From the IMG/VR virus record IMGVR_UViG_3300032267_000283, positions 1 through 28,621 of that record: 28,621 nucleotides of DNA. One strand, written 5' to 3'. Positions 6,440 to 13,082 of this stretch are shown here, piece after piece. The position numbers and the translations under genes are program-made. The notes under the pieces are model-generated. The model was given only the letters and a program-made list of their open reading frames with translations. It was not told the origin of the DNA and ran no database searches. How positions within the stretch are numbered: the first letter of the stretch is position 1; each line of letters opens with the position of its first letter. The stretch is from a virus.

Positions 6440-6897
6440 TGAAAAAAGAATATAAGGCACTGCTCCATGAACTGAAGCTTCAACGCTATGCCATTACTCA
6501 TCCTAATTACCCACAAGACTATATACCAAAGACTATGTACAAAGACTCAACAGCAAACGGATTGACCAAGGCAATCTGTGATTTTATTAACTACCAAGGA
6601 TATCAAGCTGAACGCATTAACACAATGGGTACAGCAAGAGAAAAAAAGACTACTGCCGGTAAGGTCATTGGTGTTACCTGGACCAAAGGAACATCTACAG
6701 CAGGGAGTGCTGATATATCTGCTACCATTAAGGGCCGTAGTGTGAAAATAGAGGTCAAGATTGGTAAGGATAGACAGTCTGAGGCTCAAAAGAGATACCA
6801 GGAGAACATTGAAAAGGCAGGAGGTACATACTACATCGCTAGAAACTTTGATGATTTTGTAGAATTTTTTAATGATTTTGTAAATAAGTGCAATTAA
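6439..6897 (+). CDS. VRR-NUC domain nuclease
   Basis: This 152-residue protein is a PD-(D/E)XK nuclease of the virus-type replication-repair family. The catalytic set is visible as GSADI (D92), KIEVK (E105, K107) and the following QSEAQ (Q117), and the C-terminal part GGTYYIARNFDDF is typical. These enzymes cut branched DNA such as Holliday junctions or flaps, so it probably resolves replication or recombination intermediates before packaging. The residues between 60 and 85 are basic. It follows the primase-helicase with a 1-base overlap. Confidence 0.88.
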   Translation: MKKEYKALLHELKLQRYAITHPNYPQDYIPKTMYKDSTANGLTKAICDFINYQGYQAERINTMGTAREKKTTAGKVIGVTWTKGTSTAGSADISATIKGRSVKIEVKIGKDRQSEAQKRYQENIEKAGGTYYIARNFDDFVEFFNDFVNKCN

Positions 6898-6909
6898 TTT
6901 GTATATTTG
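6877..6909 (+). promoter_or_regulatory. Bacteroidota-type promoter for the recombination operon
   Basis: TTTG at 6877-6880 and TATATTTG at 6902-6909 are separated by 21 bases, within the range of the host consensus. The predicted start near 6914 leaves a leader of roughly 18 bases before the ATG at 6932. It overlaps the end of the nuclease gene. Confidence 0.6.
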
Positions 6910-6931
6910 TAGAAATTAACAACTTAAAATT

Positions 6932-7474
6932 ATGGCAACAGTAAGAAAACAAGCAGCTGAGCAAACAGCACCCGAGGTAATTACCCTCAACATCTATCAG
7001 AAACTGCACCTAGCTAAGCAGTCAATGGGTAAGGTCATTAAGAATGCCACTAACCCACATTTCAAGCGTTCATACGCTGATATTAACTCTATTATTGAGA
7101 CGGTTGAGCCTATCTTATTGGATTGTGGATTGCTACTCTTGCAACCCGTAAGAGGTGGTAAAGTATTCACTGAGATAATTGATATTGAAACAGGAGATAG
7201 TATGGAAAGTTCACTTGAATTACCTGCTATTATAGATCCTCAGAAGTTACTTAGCTGCATTACTTACTACCGTAGAGGAACATTGGTCAGTTTACTATCC
7301 CTACAGGCTATAGATGATGATGGTGAGACTGCAAGCAGAGCACCCAAGGCAAAGCCTACGCTAGATGGGGAGAGATGGGATAAGGCACTAACAGCAGTTA
7401 AGAATGGTAAGTTCACACCTGAACAAATCAAAGAGATGTACAACCTAACTAAAGAGCAGGAGGCACAGCTATGA
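6932..7474 (+). CDS. ERF-family single-strand annealing protein
   Basis: This 180-residue protein matches the ERF recombinase superfamily: the N-terminal KLHLAKQSMGKVIKNATNPHFKRSYADI and the signature DPQKLLSCITYYRRGTL (102-118), followed by the acidic DDDGE (128-132). ERF proteins form rings on single-stranded DNA and anneal complementary strands, acting with a 5' exonuclease in phage recombination. A YqaJ-type exonuclease lies two genes downstream, completing such a pair. The C-terminal 40 residues are charged. It has its own promoter, and its stop overlaps the next start as ATGA. Confidence 0.88.
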   Translation: MATVRKQAAEQTAPEVITLNIYQKLHLAKQSMGKVIKNATNPHFKRSYADINSIIETVEPILLDCGLLLLQPVRGGKVFTEIIDIETGDSMESSLELPAIIDPQKLLSCITYYRRGTLVSLLSLQAIDDDGETASRAPKAKPTLDGERWDKALTAVKNGKFTPEQIKEMYNLTKEQEAQL

Positions 7475-7701
7475 CACCACAGGAGAAAGCAAAGCAGTTA
7501 TTCATGAGAAATTTTGAAATAACAGTTGATGATTATTGTGCTAAACAATGTGCACTTATTGCAGTTGATGAGATACTAGATTTAGGACTTCACAGTGTAG
7601 GAGATTATAGAAATGATCAAGCTACAATAGATGATTTTTCAACAGTTACTTGGTACATTAATTATTGGCAAGAAGTTAAACACGAAATAACACAGATATG
7701 A
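7471..7701 (+). CDS. Conserved small phage protein (76 aa)
   Basis: This acidic 76-residue protein begins MTPQEKAKQLF and includes YCAKQCALIAVDEIL and a tryptophan-rich C-terminus (YWQEVKHEI). Similar short proteins are common between recombination genes in Bacteroidota phages, but no function is known to me. ATGA overlaps link it to the ERF gene on its left and the exonuclease on its right, so it may act with them. Confidence 0.8.
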   Translation: MTPQEKAKQLFMRNFEITVDDYCAKQCALIAVDEILDLGLHSVGDYRNDQATIDDFSTVTWYINYWQEVKHEITQI

Positions 7702-8321
7702 AATTCAGAGCATCACAACTAGGCAAGTTAATGACCTCCTCCAGAACTAAGGGGGAGGCATTGAGTCAAACAGCTAAGAGCTATATCATTCAGAAAGCCA
7801 AAGAGGATTTCTTTGACTACAGGAGTGAGCTGAACAGCAAGTACATCACCAAAGGATTAGCACAGGAACAGGACAGTATCGACCTACTTAACCTAGTTAG
7901 GCTAGAGGACTACATAAAGAGCTCGGAGAGGGTAGAGAATGAGTGGCTAACCGGATGCTGTGATATTATCACTGAGACAAGTATCATAGATATTAAGACC
8001 TCGTGGTCATTAGATACGTTCCCTGCTACTAACTACGAGCTCAAGGACCTAAGTGACTATGAGTGGCAAGGACGTGCTTACATGTGGTTATATGACATGC
8101 CATCTTTCGAGCTGTGCTATGTCATGGTATCTACTGCACCTGAGCTATTGGGTGAGTATGAGAATGGAGCTCTGCACTATGTAGATCATATTGCACCTGA
8201 GAAGCGAATTACATCCATTACCTTTGCTAGAGATAAGGAGATAGAGATACAGATGGCAGAGAGATTAATCCTAGCTACTGAATTTTATAACGAAGTATTA
8301 ACCCAATTAAAAAATAAATAA
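7698..8321 (+). CDS. YqaJ/lambda-exonuclease-like recombination nuclease
   Basis: This 207-residue nuclease has a PD-(D/E)XK core. The N-terminal RASQLGKLMT motif is typical of YqaJ-type proteins, E57 lies in the KGLAQEQDSI helix, and D89 (GCCDI) with D98 and K100 (IDIKTSW) form the metal site. YEWQGRAYMWLY is the C-terminal helix of the family. It should resect DNA ends to give single strands for the ERF protein. ATGA and 1-base overlaps link it to its neighbours. Confidence 0.9.
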   Translation: MKFRASQLGKLMTSSRTKGEALSQTAKSYIIQKAKEDFFDYRSELNSKYITKGLAQEQDSIDLLNLVRLEDYIKSSERVENEWLTGCCDIITETSIIDIKTSWSLDTFPATNYELKDLSDYEWQGRAYMWLYDMPSFELCYVMVSTAPELLGEYENGALHYVDHIAPEKRITSITFARDKEIEIQMAERLILATEFYNEVLTQLKNK

Positions 8322-8533
8322 TGAAAACAAGAGAAGAATTTTTTGAGGCAGCAGTAATAGCTGCCATGCAAGGCCTACTAGCTGCATCAGGACACTACCG
8401 GGATGAGCTGATTAAAAACCCCTGCGAGTATGTAGCCACTGCTGCTAGAGAATATGCTGCAGAGTTAACTGATCAGGTATATGGACCTCCTATTGATTTT
8501 CCTAATGAACGTATATTCGGTAAGCAATCATGA
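8321..8533 (+). CDS. Hypothetical protein (70 aa)
   Basis: This 70-residue protein is alanine-rich and helical in its first 50 residues (FFEAAVIAAMQGLLAASG), then has a proline-containing tail (YGPPIDFPNERIFG). It starts at the last base of the exonuclease stop codon and overlaps the following start. No family was recognised. It lacks a signal peptide, and the hydrophobic part is short and interrupted, so it is probably cytoplasmic. Confidence 0.75.
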   Translation: MKTREEFFEAAVIAAMQGLLAASGHYRDELIKNPCEYVATAAREYAAELTDQVYGPPIDFPNERIFGKQS

Positions 8534-8751
8534 AAGCAACACTAGAATTTAACTTACCTGATGAGCAGGCAGAACATTATTGTGCCATCAAAGGCCAGGA
8601 TATGCTTAATGTACTATGGGAGCTCAAAGCAGAGCTCCGTAGTATGTTGAAGTATGGAGAGCTACCGGATACACAATATGAGATAGTAGAGAAGATACAG
8701 AACTTCCTAATGAGTAGCTTAGATGATCACGATATAAACCTAGAAAAATGA
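8530..8751 (+). CDS. Conserved hypothetical phage protein (73 aa)
   Basis: This 73-residue acidic protein begins MKATLEFNLPDEQAEHY, followed by AIKGQDMLNVLWELKAELR. Short proteins with this N-terminal pattern (a beta strand, then Leu-Pro and a helix) are recurrent in phages, commonly near recombination or replication genes, but their role is unknown to me. It is linked by ATGA overlaps on both sides. Confidence 0.78.
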   Translation: MKATLEFNLPDEQAEHYCAIKGQDMLNVLWELKAELRSMLKYGELPDTQYEIVEKIQNFLMSSLDDHDINLEK

Positions 8752-8996
8752 GATACCCAATTATATTCTTATCAGCTCTAGTCATTGAAATATGCAGCAC
8801 TTTCTACATTAGGTTTGTATCTGAGGGTAACACACCAGGTATGATATTCTTTGCAGCCATTAGTCCATTCTTAGGGCTTCCATTCCTAACCTACATGATA
8901 GAGGCTACTAATTGGAATGAAAGGATATTTAATGCCGTAGCACTGAGTGCTGGATACATAACAGGAACAGTAATAGTAATAACTTTAATACAATGA
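8748..8996 (+). CDS. Small integral membrane protein (82 aa)
   Basis: This 82-residue protein has three hydrophobic segments (about residues 3-22, 30-50 and 60-81) separated by short polar loops, so it is most likely an inner-membrane protein. It overlaps its neighbours by 4 bases on each side. No enzymatic motif is visible. Possible roles such as superinfection exclusion or membrane remodelling are guesses only. Confidence 0.75.
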   Translation: MRYPIIFLSALVIEICSTFYIRFVSEGNTPGMIFFAAISPFLGLPFLTYMIEATNWNERIFNAVALSAGYITGTVIVITLIQ

Positions 8997-9085
8997 TTAT
9001 ATTAGCAGCAATTTTAATAGCCCCTGCAATAGTGTGGGGATGGATAAGCACAATTAATTACATCAAATACATAAACCATGAGTAA
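8993..9085 (+). CDS. Single-span membrane peptide (30 aa)
   Basis: The frame begins ATGATTATATTAGC and encodes 30 residues. A hydrophobic span (MIILAAILIAPAIVWGWI) is followed by a short polar tail. Its start overlaps the previous stop as ATGA and its end overlaps the next start at 9078, filling the only gap between those genes. It is too short for a homology judgement. Confidence 0.55.
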   Translation: MIILAAILIAPAIVWGWISTINYIKYINHE

Positions 9086-9434
9086 ATTCAAAGGAGAGGT
9101 GGTATTCGTTACCCCAACAACGTCTGTATCAGACAAATTTAAGAAGAGAGAAGTAACCCTGAAGAGTACAGATGAGTACCCTCAGTACGTTACGTTCCAA
9201 CTAACACAGGATAAATGCGATCTAGCTAACAACCTGAAAGCAGGTGATGCGGTAGAGGTGAGCTATAACCTAAGAGGCCGTAAATGGGAGGCACAAGATG
9301 GTACCATTAAGTACTTCAACTCTATTGAGGCATGGACTATGAGCCTGAGCTCAAGTACTCAAAACAGTGCTGTTGATAAATTGCGTAAAACTTTTGACAC
9401 TACAGATGAGAGCAGTGACGATCTACCTTTCTGA
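9078..9434 (+). CDS. DUF3127-type single-stranded DNA-binding-like protein
   Basis: This 118-residue protein has the pattern KREVTLKSTDEYPQYVTFQ, KCDL, VSYNLRGRKWE and KYFNSIEAW. This matches the DUF3127 family of Bacteroidota, thought to have an OB fold related to single-strand binding proteins. The C-terminus ends in an acidic tip, DDLPF, very like the SSB tip (DDDIPF) that recruits replication and repair proteins. It follows the recombination genes and overlaps the HTH gene. Its function as the phage SSB is inferred from fold family, tail and context. Confidence 0.8.
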   Translation: MSKFKGEVVFVTPTTSVSDKFKKREVTLKSTDEYPQYVTFQLTQDKCDLANNLKAGDAVEVSYNLRGRKWEAQDGTIKYFNSIEAWTMSLSSSTQNSAVDKLRKTFDTTDESSDDLPF

Positions 9435-9642
9435 GGACCAACAGCTATCCGAATGGATGCGAAAAGAGATACGGGGCAAGCTATCCAAGAGATATAAGCT
9501 AACTCATCTATCTGAGGACATGGGGGTAAACTATGCTAAGCTATATCGCTTCATGCAGGGTAGGAATGTGACCACTGAGATTTACGACTCATTTTTTAGA
9601 GTATATTTGTCTAAATGGAACTCTTACTTATCATACCTATAG
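9406..9642 (+). CDS. XRE/Cro-like helix-turn-helix regulator (78 aa)
   Basis: The start is taken at the ATG at 9406, overlapping the DUF3127 gene; the frame is open to 9367. A basic helix (WMRKEIRGKLSKRYK) precedes LTHLSEDMGVNYAKLYRFMQGRNV, which fits the four-helix XRE-type HTH (L-x-x-L-S, G-V, then the recognition helix Y-A-K-L-Y-R-F). It probably binds as a dimer to a palindrome; the two palindromes at the early promoter are candidate sites. With no integrase or opposing repressor present, it more likely tunes early expression than lysogeny. Confidence 0.75.
   Translation: MRAVTIYLSEDQQLSEWMRKEIRGKLSKRYKLTHLSEDMGVNYAKLYRFMQGRNVTTEIYDSFFRVYLSKWNSYLSYL
9602..9609 (+). promoter_or_regulatory. 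Possible internal -7 element
   Basis: TATATTTG occurs 5 bases before the ATG at 9615. The nearest -33-like box is only TTTA at 9581-9584, 17 bases upstream. It lies within the HTH gene, so it may be chance. If active it would give a nearly leaderless transcript for the membrane protein. Confidence 0.25.
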
Positions 9643-9863
9643 CTTGGTGGTGGTGCAATTTTGAGCCACTGCAAGCAACTATTACTAGGATTTACTTGTC
9701 CTTAAGACCAGACACATGGGCCATAGTCTTACTAGATGCATTGAGCTGTAGTAAGTGTGTGGCCTTTTGGCTTACATTGGCATGGCATCAGGATTTTATC
9801 CTAGCATGTCAAGCAGCACTGGGTGCATACATTTTAGAATTATGTTTGAACAAACTGACATAG
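9615..9863 (+). CDS. Small membrane protein with CxxC motif (82 aa)
   Basis: This 82-residue protein has a very hydrophobic N-terminus (LLLIIPIAWWW) and a second segment containing SCSKCVAFWLTLAW, followed by a third hydrophobic stretch. The CSKC-x-x-FW pattern recurs in small membrane proteins of Bacteroidota phages. It overlaps the HTH gene by 28 bases and the following gene by 22. No function is assigned. Confidence 0.7.
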   Translation: MELLLIIPIAWWWCNFEPLQATITRIYLSLRPDTWAIVLLDALSCSKCVAFWLTLAWHQDFILACQAALGAYILELCLNKLT

Positions 9864-10060
9864 ATACAGTAGATAAGATAGATGCTACTGCGGATGCTAT
9901 TAAGTACTCTAAGCACTCCTGTGTTCAGCTGTACAAGATTAGGATGAAGTACGATGGTCCACAGCCTAGGGAATGCTTTTGTGCATCGGTTAGGAGAAAG
10001 GTATGGTACAAAGATTTTATGGTATGGTATGAAAAAACTCTTAGACAGGTACATCAATAA
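9842..10060 (+). CDS. Hypothetical phage protein (72 aa)
   Basis: The start is taken at the ATG at 9842; the frame is open to 9755 but that part is in the preceding gene. The product has an acidic N-terminus (QTDIDTVDKIDATADAIKY) and a C-terminal CFCASVRRKVWYKDFMVWYE segment with clustered C, W and Y. Such ECFC...WY endings occur in small Bacteroidota phage proteins of unknown role. It ends inside the next gene. Confidence 0.65.
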   Translation: MFEQTDIDTVDKIDATADAIKYSKHSCVQLYKIRMKYDGPQPRECFCASVRRKVWYKDFMVWYEKTLRQVHQ

Positions 10061-10574
10061 CCATTACCATGAGGTAAGGGCTTACACGCTGTACTTTCTA
10101 ACTAAGCTAGGGAGTAAGATTGAGGCAGATACCGTAATAAATAACAGTTACCTGCATGTGCTAACCATCAATGAGGATGCTGATACTGAAGACCAGGTGA
10201 AAAGTTACCTATTGAACACCATCAAGTATCAGATACTATGGAACACATCACTGAGCCATAGGGATGACAGGATAACTTCAATGGAGTATAAGCCCAGTGA
10301 GCAGGTAGATGATGAGCAGGACCTGCGAGATAAGATACTTGAGGATAAGATATACAGCACTCACAAAGGGATGATTGAGATATATAGATCACAAATAAGT
10401 GACAACGTGCACAGGATAGTGTTTGAGGCATACATAGACAAAGGATACACTACAGCTAGAGGGATGGCTAAGTACTTTGATATACCGGTTACCTCAGCTC
10501 ACTACCTGATAACTGAAATTAAACAAAATTTACGCAATTTACAATATAGGTATGAGACTATCTCAAATAATTAG
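10029..10574 (+). CDS. Sigma-70-like (ECF-type) transcription factor, putative late sigma
   Basis: The ATG at 10029 gives 181 residues; the open frame extends to 9954 but overlaps the previous gene. Residues 10-75 look like sigma region 2: HEVRAYTLYFLTK, then ADTVINNSYLHVL (in the place of the AEDLVQD-type motif), then QVKSYLLNTIKYQILW. Residues 128-172 look like region 4: GYTTARGMAKYFDIPVTSA reads as a helix-turn-helix. An acidic linker separates them. The layout matches small sigma-like proteins that other Bacteroidota phages carry before their terminase genes. It is the last gene before the late region, and the first late-promoter motif lies in its 3' end. The exact sequence match to known sigma factors is weak by eye. 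Confidence 0.65.
   Translation: MKKLLDRYINNHYHEVRAYTLYFLTKLGSKIEADTVINNSYLHVLTINEDADTEDQVKSYLLNTIKYQILWNTSLSHRDDRITSMEYKPSEQVDDEQDLRDKILEDKIYSTHKGMIEIYRSQISDNVHRIVFEAYIDKGYTTARGMAKYFDIPVTSAHYLITEIKQNLRNLQYRYETISNN
10521..10551 (+). promoter_or_regulatory. Late-promoter motif, copy 1 (before 10552)
   Basis: AAACA at 10521-10525 and CAATATAGGT at 10542-10551 directly abut the ATG at 10552. Spacing is identical to copies at 13051, 19925 and 25176. It lies within the 3' end of the sigma-like gene and would start the terminase transcription unit. Confidence 0.6.
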
Positions 10575-10728
10575 CATACTAGCTACATTCACTGCATTAA
10601 CAGGTGCATTCTTTCTAATGAGAGATAACTACTTCTATGGATGTAGAGCCTTTGGGATATGGGTGGTCTTATATTACGCATGGCTATTTTTAGAACAATA
10701 CGAATATGACAAAGAAAGTAAAGAGTGA
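10552..10728 (+). CDS. Small membrane protein (58 aa), first late gene
   Basis: The frame begins MRLSQIISILATF and encodes 58 residues with two hydrophobic segments (about 5-22 and 34-48) and a charged tail (EQYEYDKESKE). Its ATG immediately follows the late motif TAGGT and overlaps the end of the sigma-like gene. It continues into the next start at 10706. No family was recognised. Confidence 0.65.
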   Translation: MRLSQIISILATFTALTGAFFLMRDNYFYGCRAFGIWVVLYYAWLFLEQYEYDKESKE

Positions 10729-10912
10729 GTATATCGGTAAGTACATTACCGTATATCTAAATGGGAGAGAGGTATCTTTCACCATTGCTGAAGAGACAGC
10801 TAATGAGGCTGAGTTCTGGATTGAGAAAGGTATAGGACATATCTTTGAAGAGTCTGAGCCTAAGAGTAAGAAATTCAAAGGAGTGGAGCCTGATGCCAAC
10901 ACCGAAGCCTAG
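10706..10912 (+). CDS. Hypothetical protein (68 aa)
   Basis: This 68-residue protein has a basic N-terminus (MTKKVKSEYIGKYITVYLNG) that looks like a small beta domain, and an acidic C-terminus ending KKFKGVEPDANTEA. It overlaps the preceding membrane protein by 23 bases and the following gene by 20. The position before the terminase genes suggests a packaging or head-related role, but no motif supports one. Confidence 0.7.
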   Translation: MTKKVKSEYIGKYITVYLNGREVSFTIAEETANEAEFWIEKGIGHIFEESEPKSKKFKGVEPDANTEA

Positions 10913-11351
10913 AGAAACTGAGGAGCAGTTCATCTCAAGATGCATGAGTGACCCTGAGCCAATGGGTAAGTATCCAGATGAAGCTCAGAGATATGCTGTA
11001 TGTAAGTCTATTTTTGATGGACCTCTTATAGCTTATCGTAGGGCTTTTGAAGAGAGCTACAATGACTATCCTAAACAAGCTACTGAGAATGCTAAAATAG
11101 CAATCAGGTGGGCTAAAGAAAATGGATGGGGTGATTGTGGTACAGCTGTAGGTAAAGCTCGTGCCAATCAGCTAGCTAATGGGGAGAATATCACACGTGA
11201 TACCATTGCTCGCATGGCAGGCTTTGAACGTCACAGGCAGAACTCACAGAAAGAGTTAGGAGATGGGTGTGGTAGATTGATGTGGCTTGCATGGGGTGGT
11301 GATGAGGGGATTGAATGGGCTAGTAGAAAACTTAAAGAAATAGATAAATGA
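10893..11351 (+). CDS. Conserved phage protein with RCM...YPDEAQRYAVC motif (152 aa)
   Basis: The ATG at 10893 (MPTPKPRETEEQFI) is chosen over the open frame at 10845. The segment MPTPKP-x-E-x2-F-x2-RCM-x-D...YPDEAQRYAVC is a recurrent phage module found alone or at the N-terminus of head proteins. The second half (YPKQATENAKIAIRWAKENG, CGTAVGKARANQLA, GCGRLMWLAWGGDEGIEWA) is a further conserved helical domain. It precedes the small terminase with an ATGA overlap, so a role in DNA packaging or head assembly is plausible but unproved. Confidence 0.75.
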   Translation: MPTPKPRETEEQFISRCMSDPEPMGKYPDEAQRYAVCKSIFDGPLIAYRRAFEESYNDYPKQATENAKIAIRWAKENGWGDCGTAVGKARANQLANGENITRDTIARMAGFERHRQNSQKELGDGCGRLMWLAWGGDEGIEWASRKLKEIDK

Positions 11352-11770
11352 GACCAAAACACATAGAAACACCTGAAGCAATGTGGGATCTATTTGAAGC
11401 CTACAAACGTTGGTGCAAGGAAAATCCTCGCTATTCTTATTCCTTATCTACTAAGACAGGTGAGGCTACTGCAGTTCCATTAGAGAGACCACTTACTCAA
11501 GTGGGTTTCAGGACTTTTGCAGCAGATAAGGGGCAAACAGTGAATGATTATTTTTGTAACAAGGGAGATAGATATTCTGAATATGCCACAATCTGCTCAC
11601 GCATAGAGGAGGCAATCCGCATGGACCAGATAGAGGGAGGCATGACCGGGCAGTACAATGCATCCATCACTCAGAGATTGAACAACCTAACCGAGAGAGT
11701 TGACACCACAACCAAGGGTGAGAAGATAGACAGCATCAAGGTAACCATTGTGAGACCTGATGCAGATTGA
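11348..11770 (+). CDS. Terminase small subunit (gp3-like)
   Basis: This 140-residue protein resembles Bacteroidota/P22 gp3-type DNA-packaging proteins. The pattern PEAMWDLFEAYKRWCKENP is followed by ERPLTQVGF, the RYSEYATICSRIEEAIRMDQIEGG helix and NASITQRLNNLTERV. The C-terminus forms a beta hairpin (DSIKVTIV). It would bind the packaging initiation site and hand DNA to the large subunit encoded next. It overlaps the upstream gene as ATGA, and a small gene follows before the large subunit. Confidence 0.88.
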   Translation: MRPKHIETPEAMWDLFEAYKRWCKENPRYSYSLSTKTGEATAVPLERPLTQVGFRTFAADKGQTVNDYFCNKGDRYSEYATICSRIEEAIRMDQIEGGMTGQYNASITQRLNNLTERVDTTTKGEKIDSIKVTIVRPDAD

Positions 11771-11927
11771 GTTTATGTGTGCAGTGGTGGAGGACTACAT
11801 CTACAGACTCAAGGGAGTACAGGTTAGGATAGACAGGAGGGCAGTAGCTACCGATGGCAGGCAGATGGCTATGCTAATGAATGCATATCAGATAGCAAAT
11901 GGAAATAAAGAGCACAGTCATATTTGA
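11760..11927 (+). CDS. Small hypothetical protein between terminase genes (55 aa)
   Basis: The frame starts at the ATG at 11760 inside the end of the small terminase gene and encodes 55 residues (MQIEFMCAVVEDYIYRLKG onward), basic in its middle. It overlaps the large terminase start by 29 bases. It fills the gap between the two subunits and has the same overlap style as its neighbours. No family was recognised. Confidence 0.6.
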   Translation: MQIEFMCAVVEDYIYRLKGVQVRIDRRAVATDGRQMAMLMNAYQIANGNKEHSHI

Positions 11928-13050
11928 GAAAAACTACGAGGCACTCAATGACCCTGGGATAAGGTTTGTAATTAACGAGGGTGGCTCCCGTTCATCAAAG
12001 ACCTATAGCCTTTGTCAGTTAGTTATCATCTACTGCCTGCAGAACAACAACAAGGTAGTAAGTATCATCCGTAAGACATTCCCTGCTCTAAGGGCAACAG
12101 TACTTAGAGACTTCATTGAGATACTCAAGGAACTCAATATCTATTCAGTAGAGGACCACAATAAGAGTGAGCACATCTACACGTTCCCTAATGGGTCCAT
12201 TGTGGAGTTTTTTAGTGTGGATGATGAGCAGAAGATAAGGGGTAGGAAGAGAGACATTGCATGGTGTAACGAAGCCAATGAGCTGTACTTTGATGACTTC
12301 ACTCAGCTGAACATGAGAACAGAGAGTAAGCTAATCTTTGACTACAACCCCAGTGAGTCAACCTCATGGCTGTATGAGTTACCACAGGAGGAGAGCATCC
12401 TGATAAAGTCAACGTACAAAGATAACCCATTCCTACCTCAGAGCATTAGAGCTCAGATAGAGGACCTCAAGAGAACGGATGAGGCACTGTATCAAATCTA
12501 TGCCCTAGGTGAGAAAGCCATCAGCAAGAGCAACATCTACTCTCAGTGGTCATTCATCCCTCATCGGCCTGCTAGGTTTGTCAACTATGTGTATGGGTTA
12601 GACTTTGGATACAATCACCCTACTGCACTCATGCGAGTCTATTGGTGTGACAATGACATCTACATTGAGCCGGTCATCTATGAGAGCTACCTGACTACTC
12701 CAATGCTCATAGACAAGATGCAGAGCTTCAACGTGGAGAAGACCGTCACCATAGTAGCAGACTATGCTAGGCCTGAGATTATAGCCGAGCTCAACAATGC
12801 AGGGTATGATGTGCAGAACGCTAACAAGGTAGTAAAGAAAGGCATTGATAACATCAAGACATTCGGAGTCCTATGCCAAGATGATAAGGCCATCAGAAAA
12901 GAATATGAAAACTACAAGTGGAAAAAAGTAGGGGACATGATTACTGATGAGCCGGTCAAGATGTGGGATGATGCAATGGATGCAATCAGGTATGCCACTA
13001 CTCACATCCGACAGGAGTACTATACGGATGACTCTTACTATGCGTTTTAG
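11899..13050 (+). CDS. terL: Terminase large subunit
   Basis: This 383-residue packaging motor belongs to the Terminase_3 type. The Walker A variant is GGSRSSKT (28-35), Walker B is DIAWCNEANE (119-128), and the C-terminal nuclease has GLDFG (D235), ADYARPE (D288) and DDAMDAIRY (D361). It would translocate DNA into the prohead at the portal and cut concatemers with the small subunit. The length is slightly short for the family, but all motifs are present. The next late-promoter motif begins directly after its stop codon. Confidence 0.96.
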   Translation: MEIKSTVIFEKNYEALNDPGIRFVINEGGSRSSKTYSLCQLVIIYCLQNNNKVVSIIRKTFPALRATVLRDFIEILKELNIYSVEDHNKSEHIYTFPNGSIVEFFSVDDEQKIRGRKRDIAWCNEANELYFDDFTQLNMRTESKLIFDYNPSESTSWLYELPQEESILIKSTYKDNPFLPQSIRAQIEDLKRTDEALYQIYALGEKAISKSNIYSQWSFIPHRPARFVNYVYGLDFGYNHPTALMRVYWCDNDIYIEPVIYESYLTTPMLIDKMQSFNVEKTVTIVADYARPEIIAELNNAGYDVQNANKVVKKGIDNIKTFGVLCQDDKAIRKEYENYKWKKVGDMITDEPVKMWDDAMDAIRYATTHIRQEYYTDDSYYAF

Positions 13051-13081
13051 AAACACTTTGCCTGCATAGAATAATATAGGT
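13051..13081 (+). promoter_or_regulatory. Late-promoter motif, copy 2 (before 13083)
   Basis: AAACA (13051-13055) and TAATATAGGT (13072-13081) occur in the same register as the other copies, one base before the ATG at 13083. It starts at the base after the large terminase stop and would drive the tail-tip, hub and tape-measure genes. Confidence 0.7.
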
Positions 13082-13082
13082 T

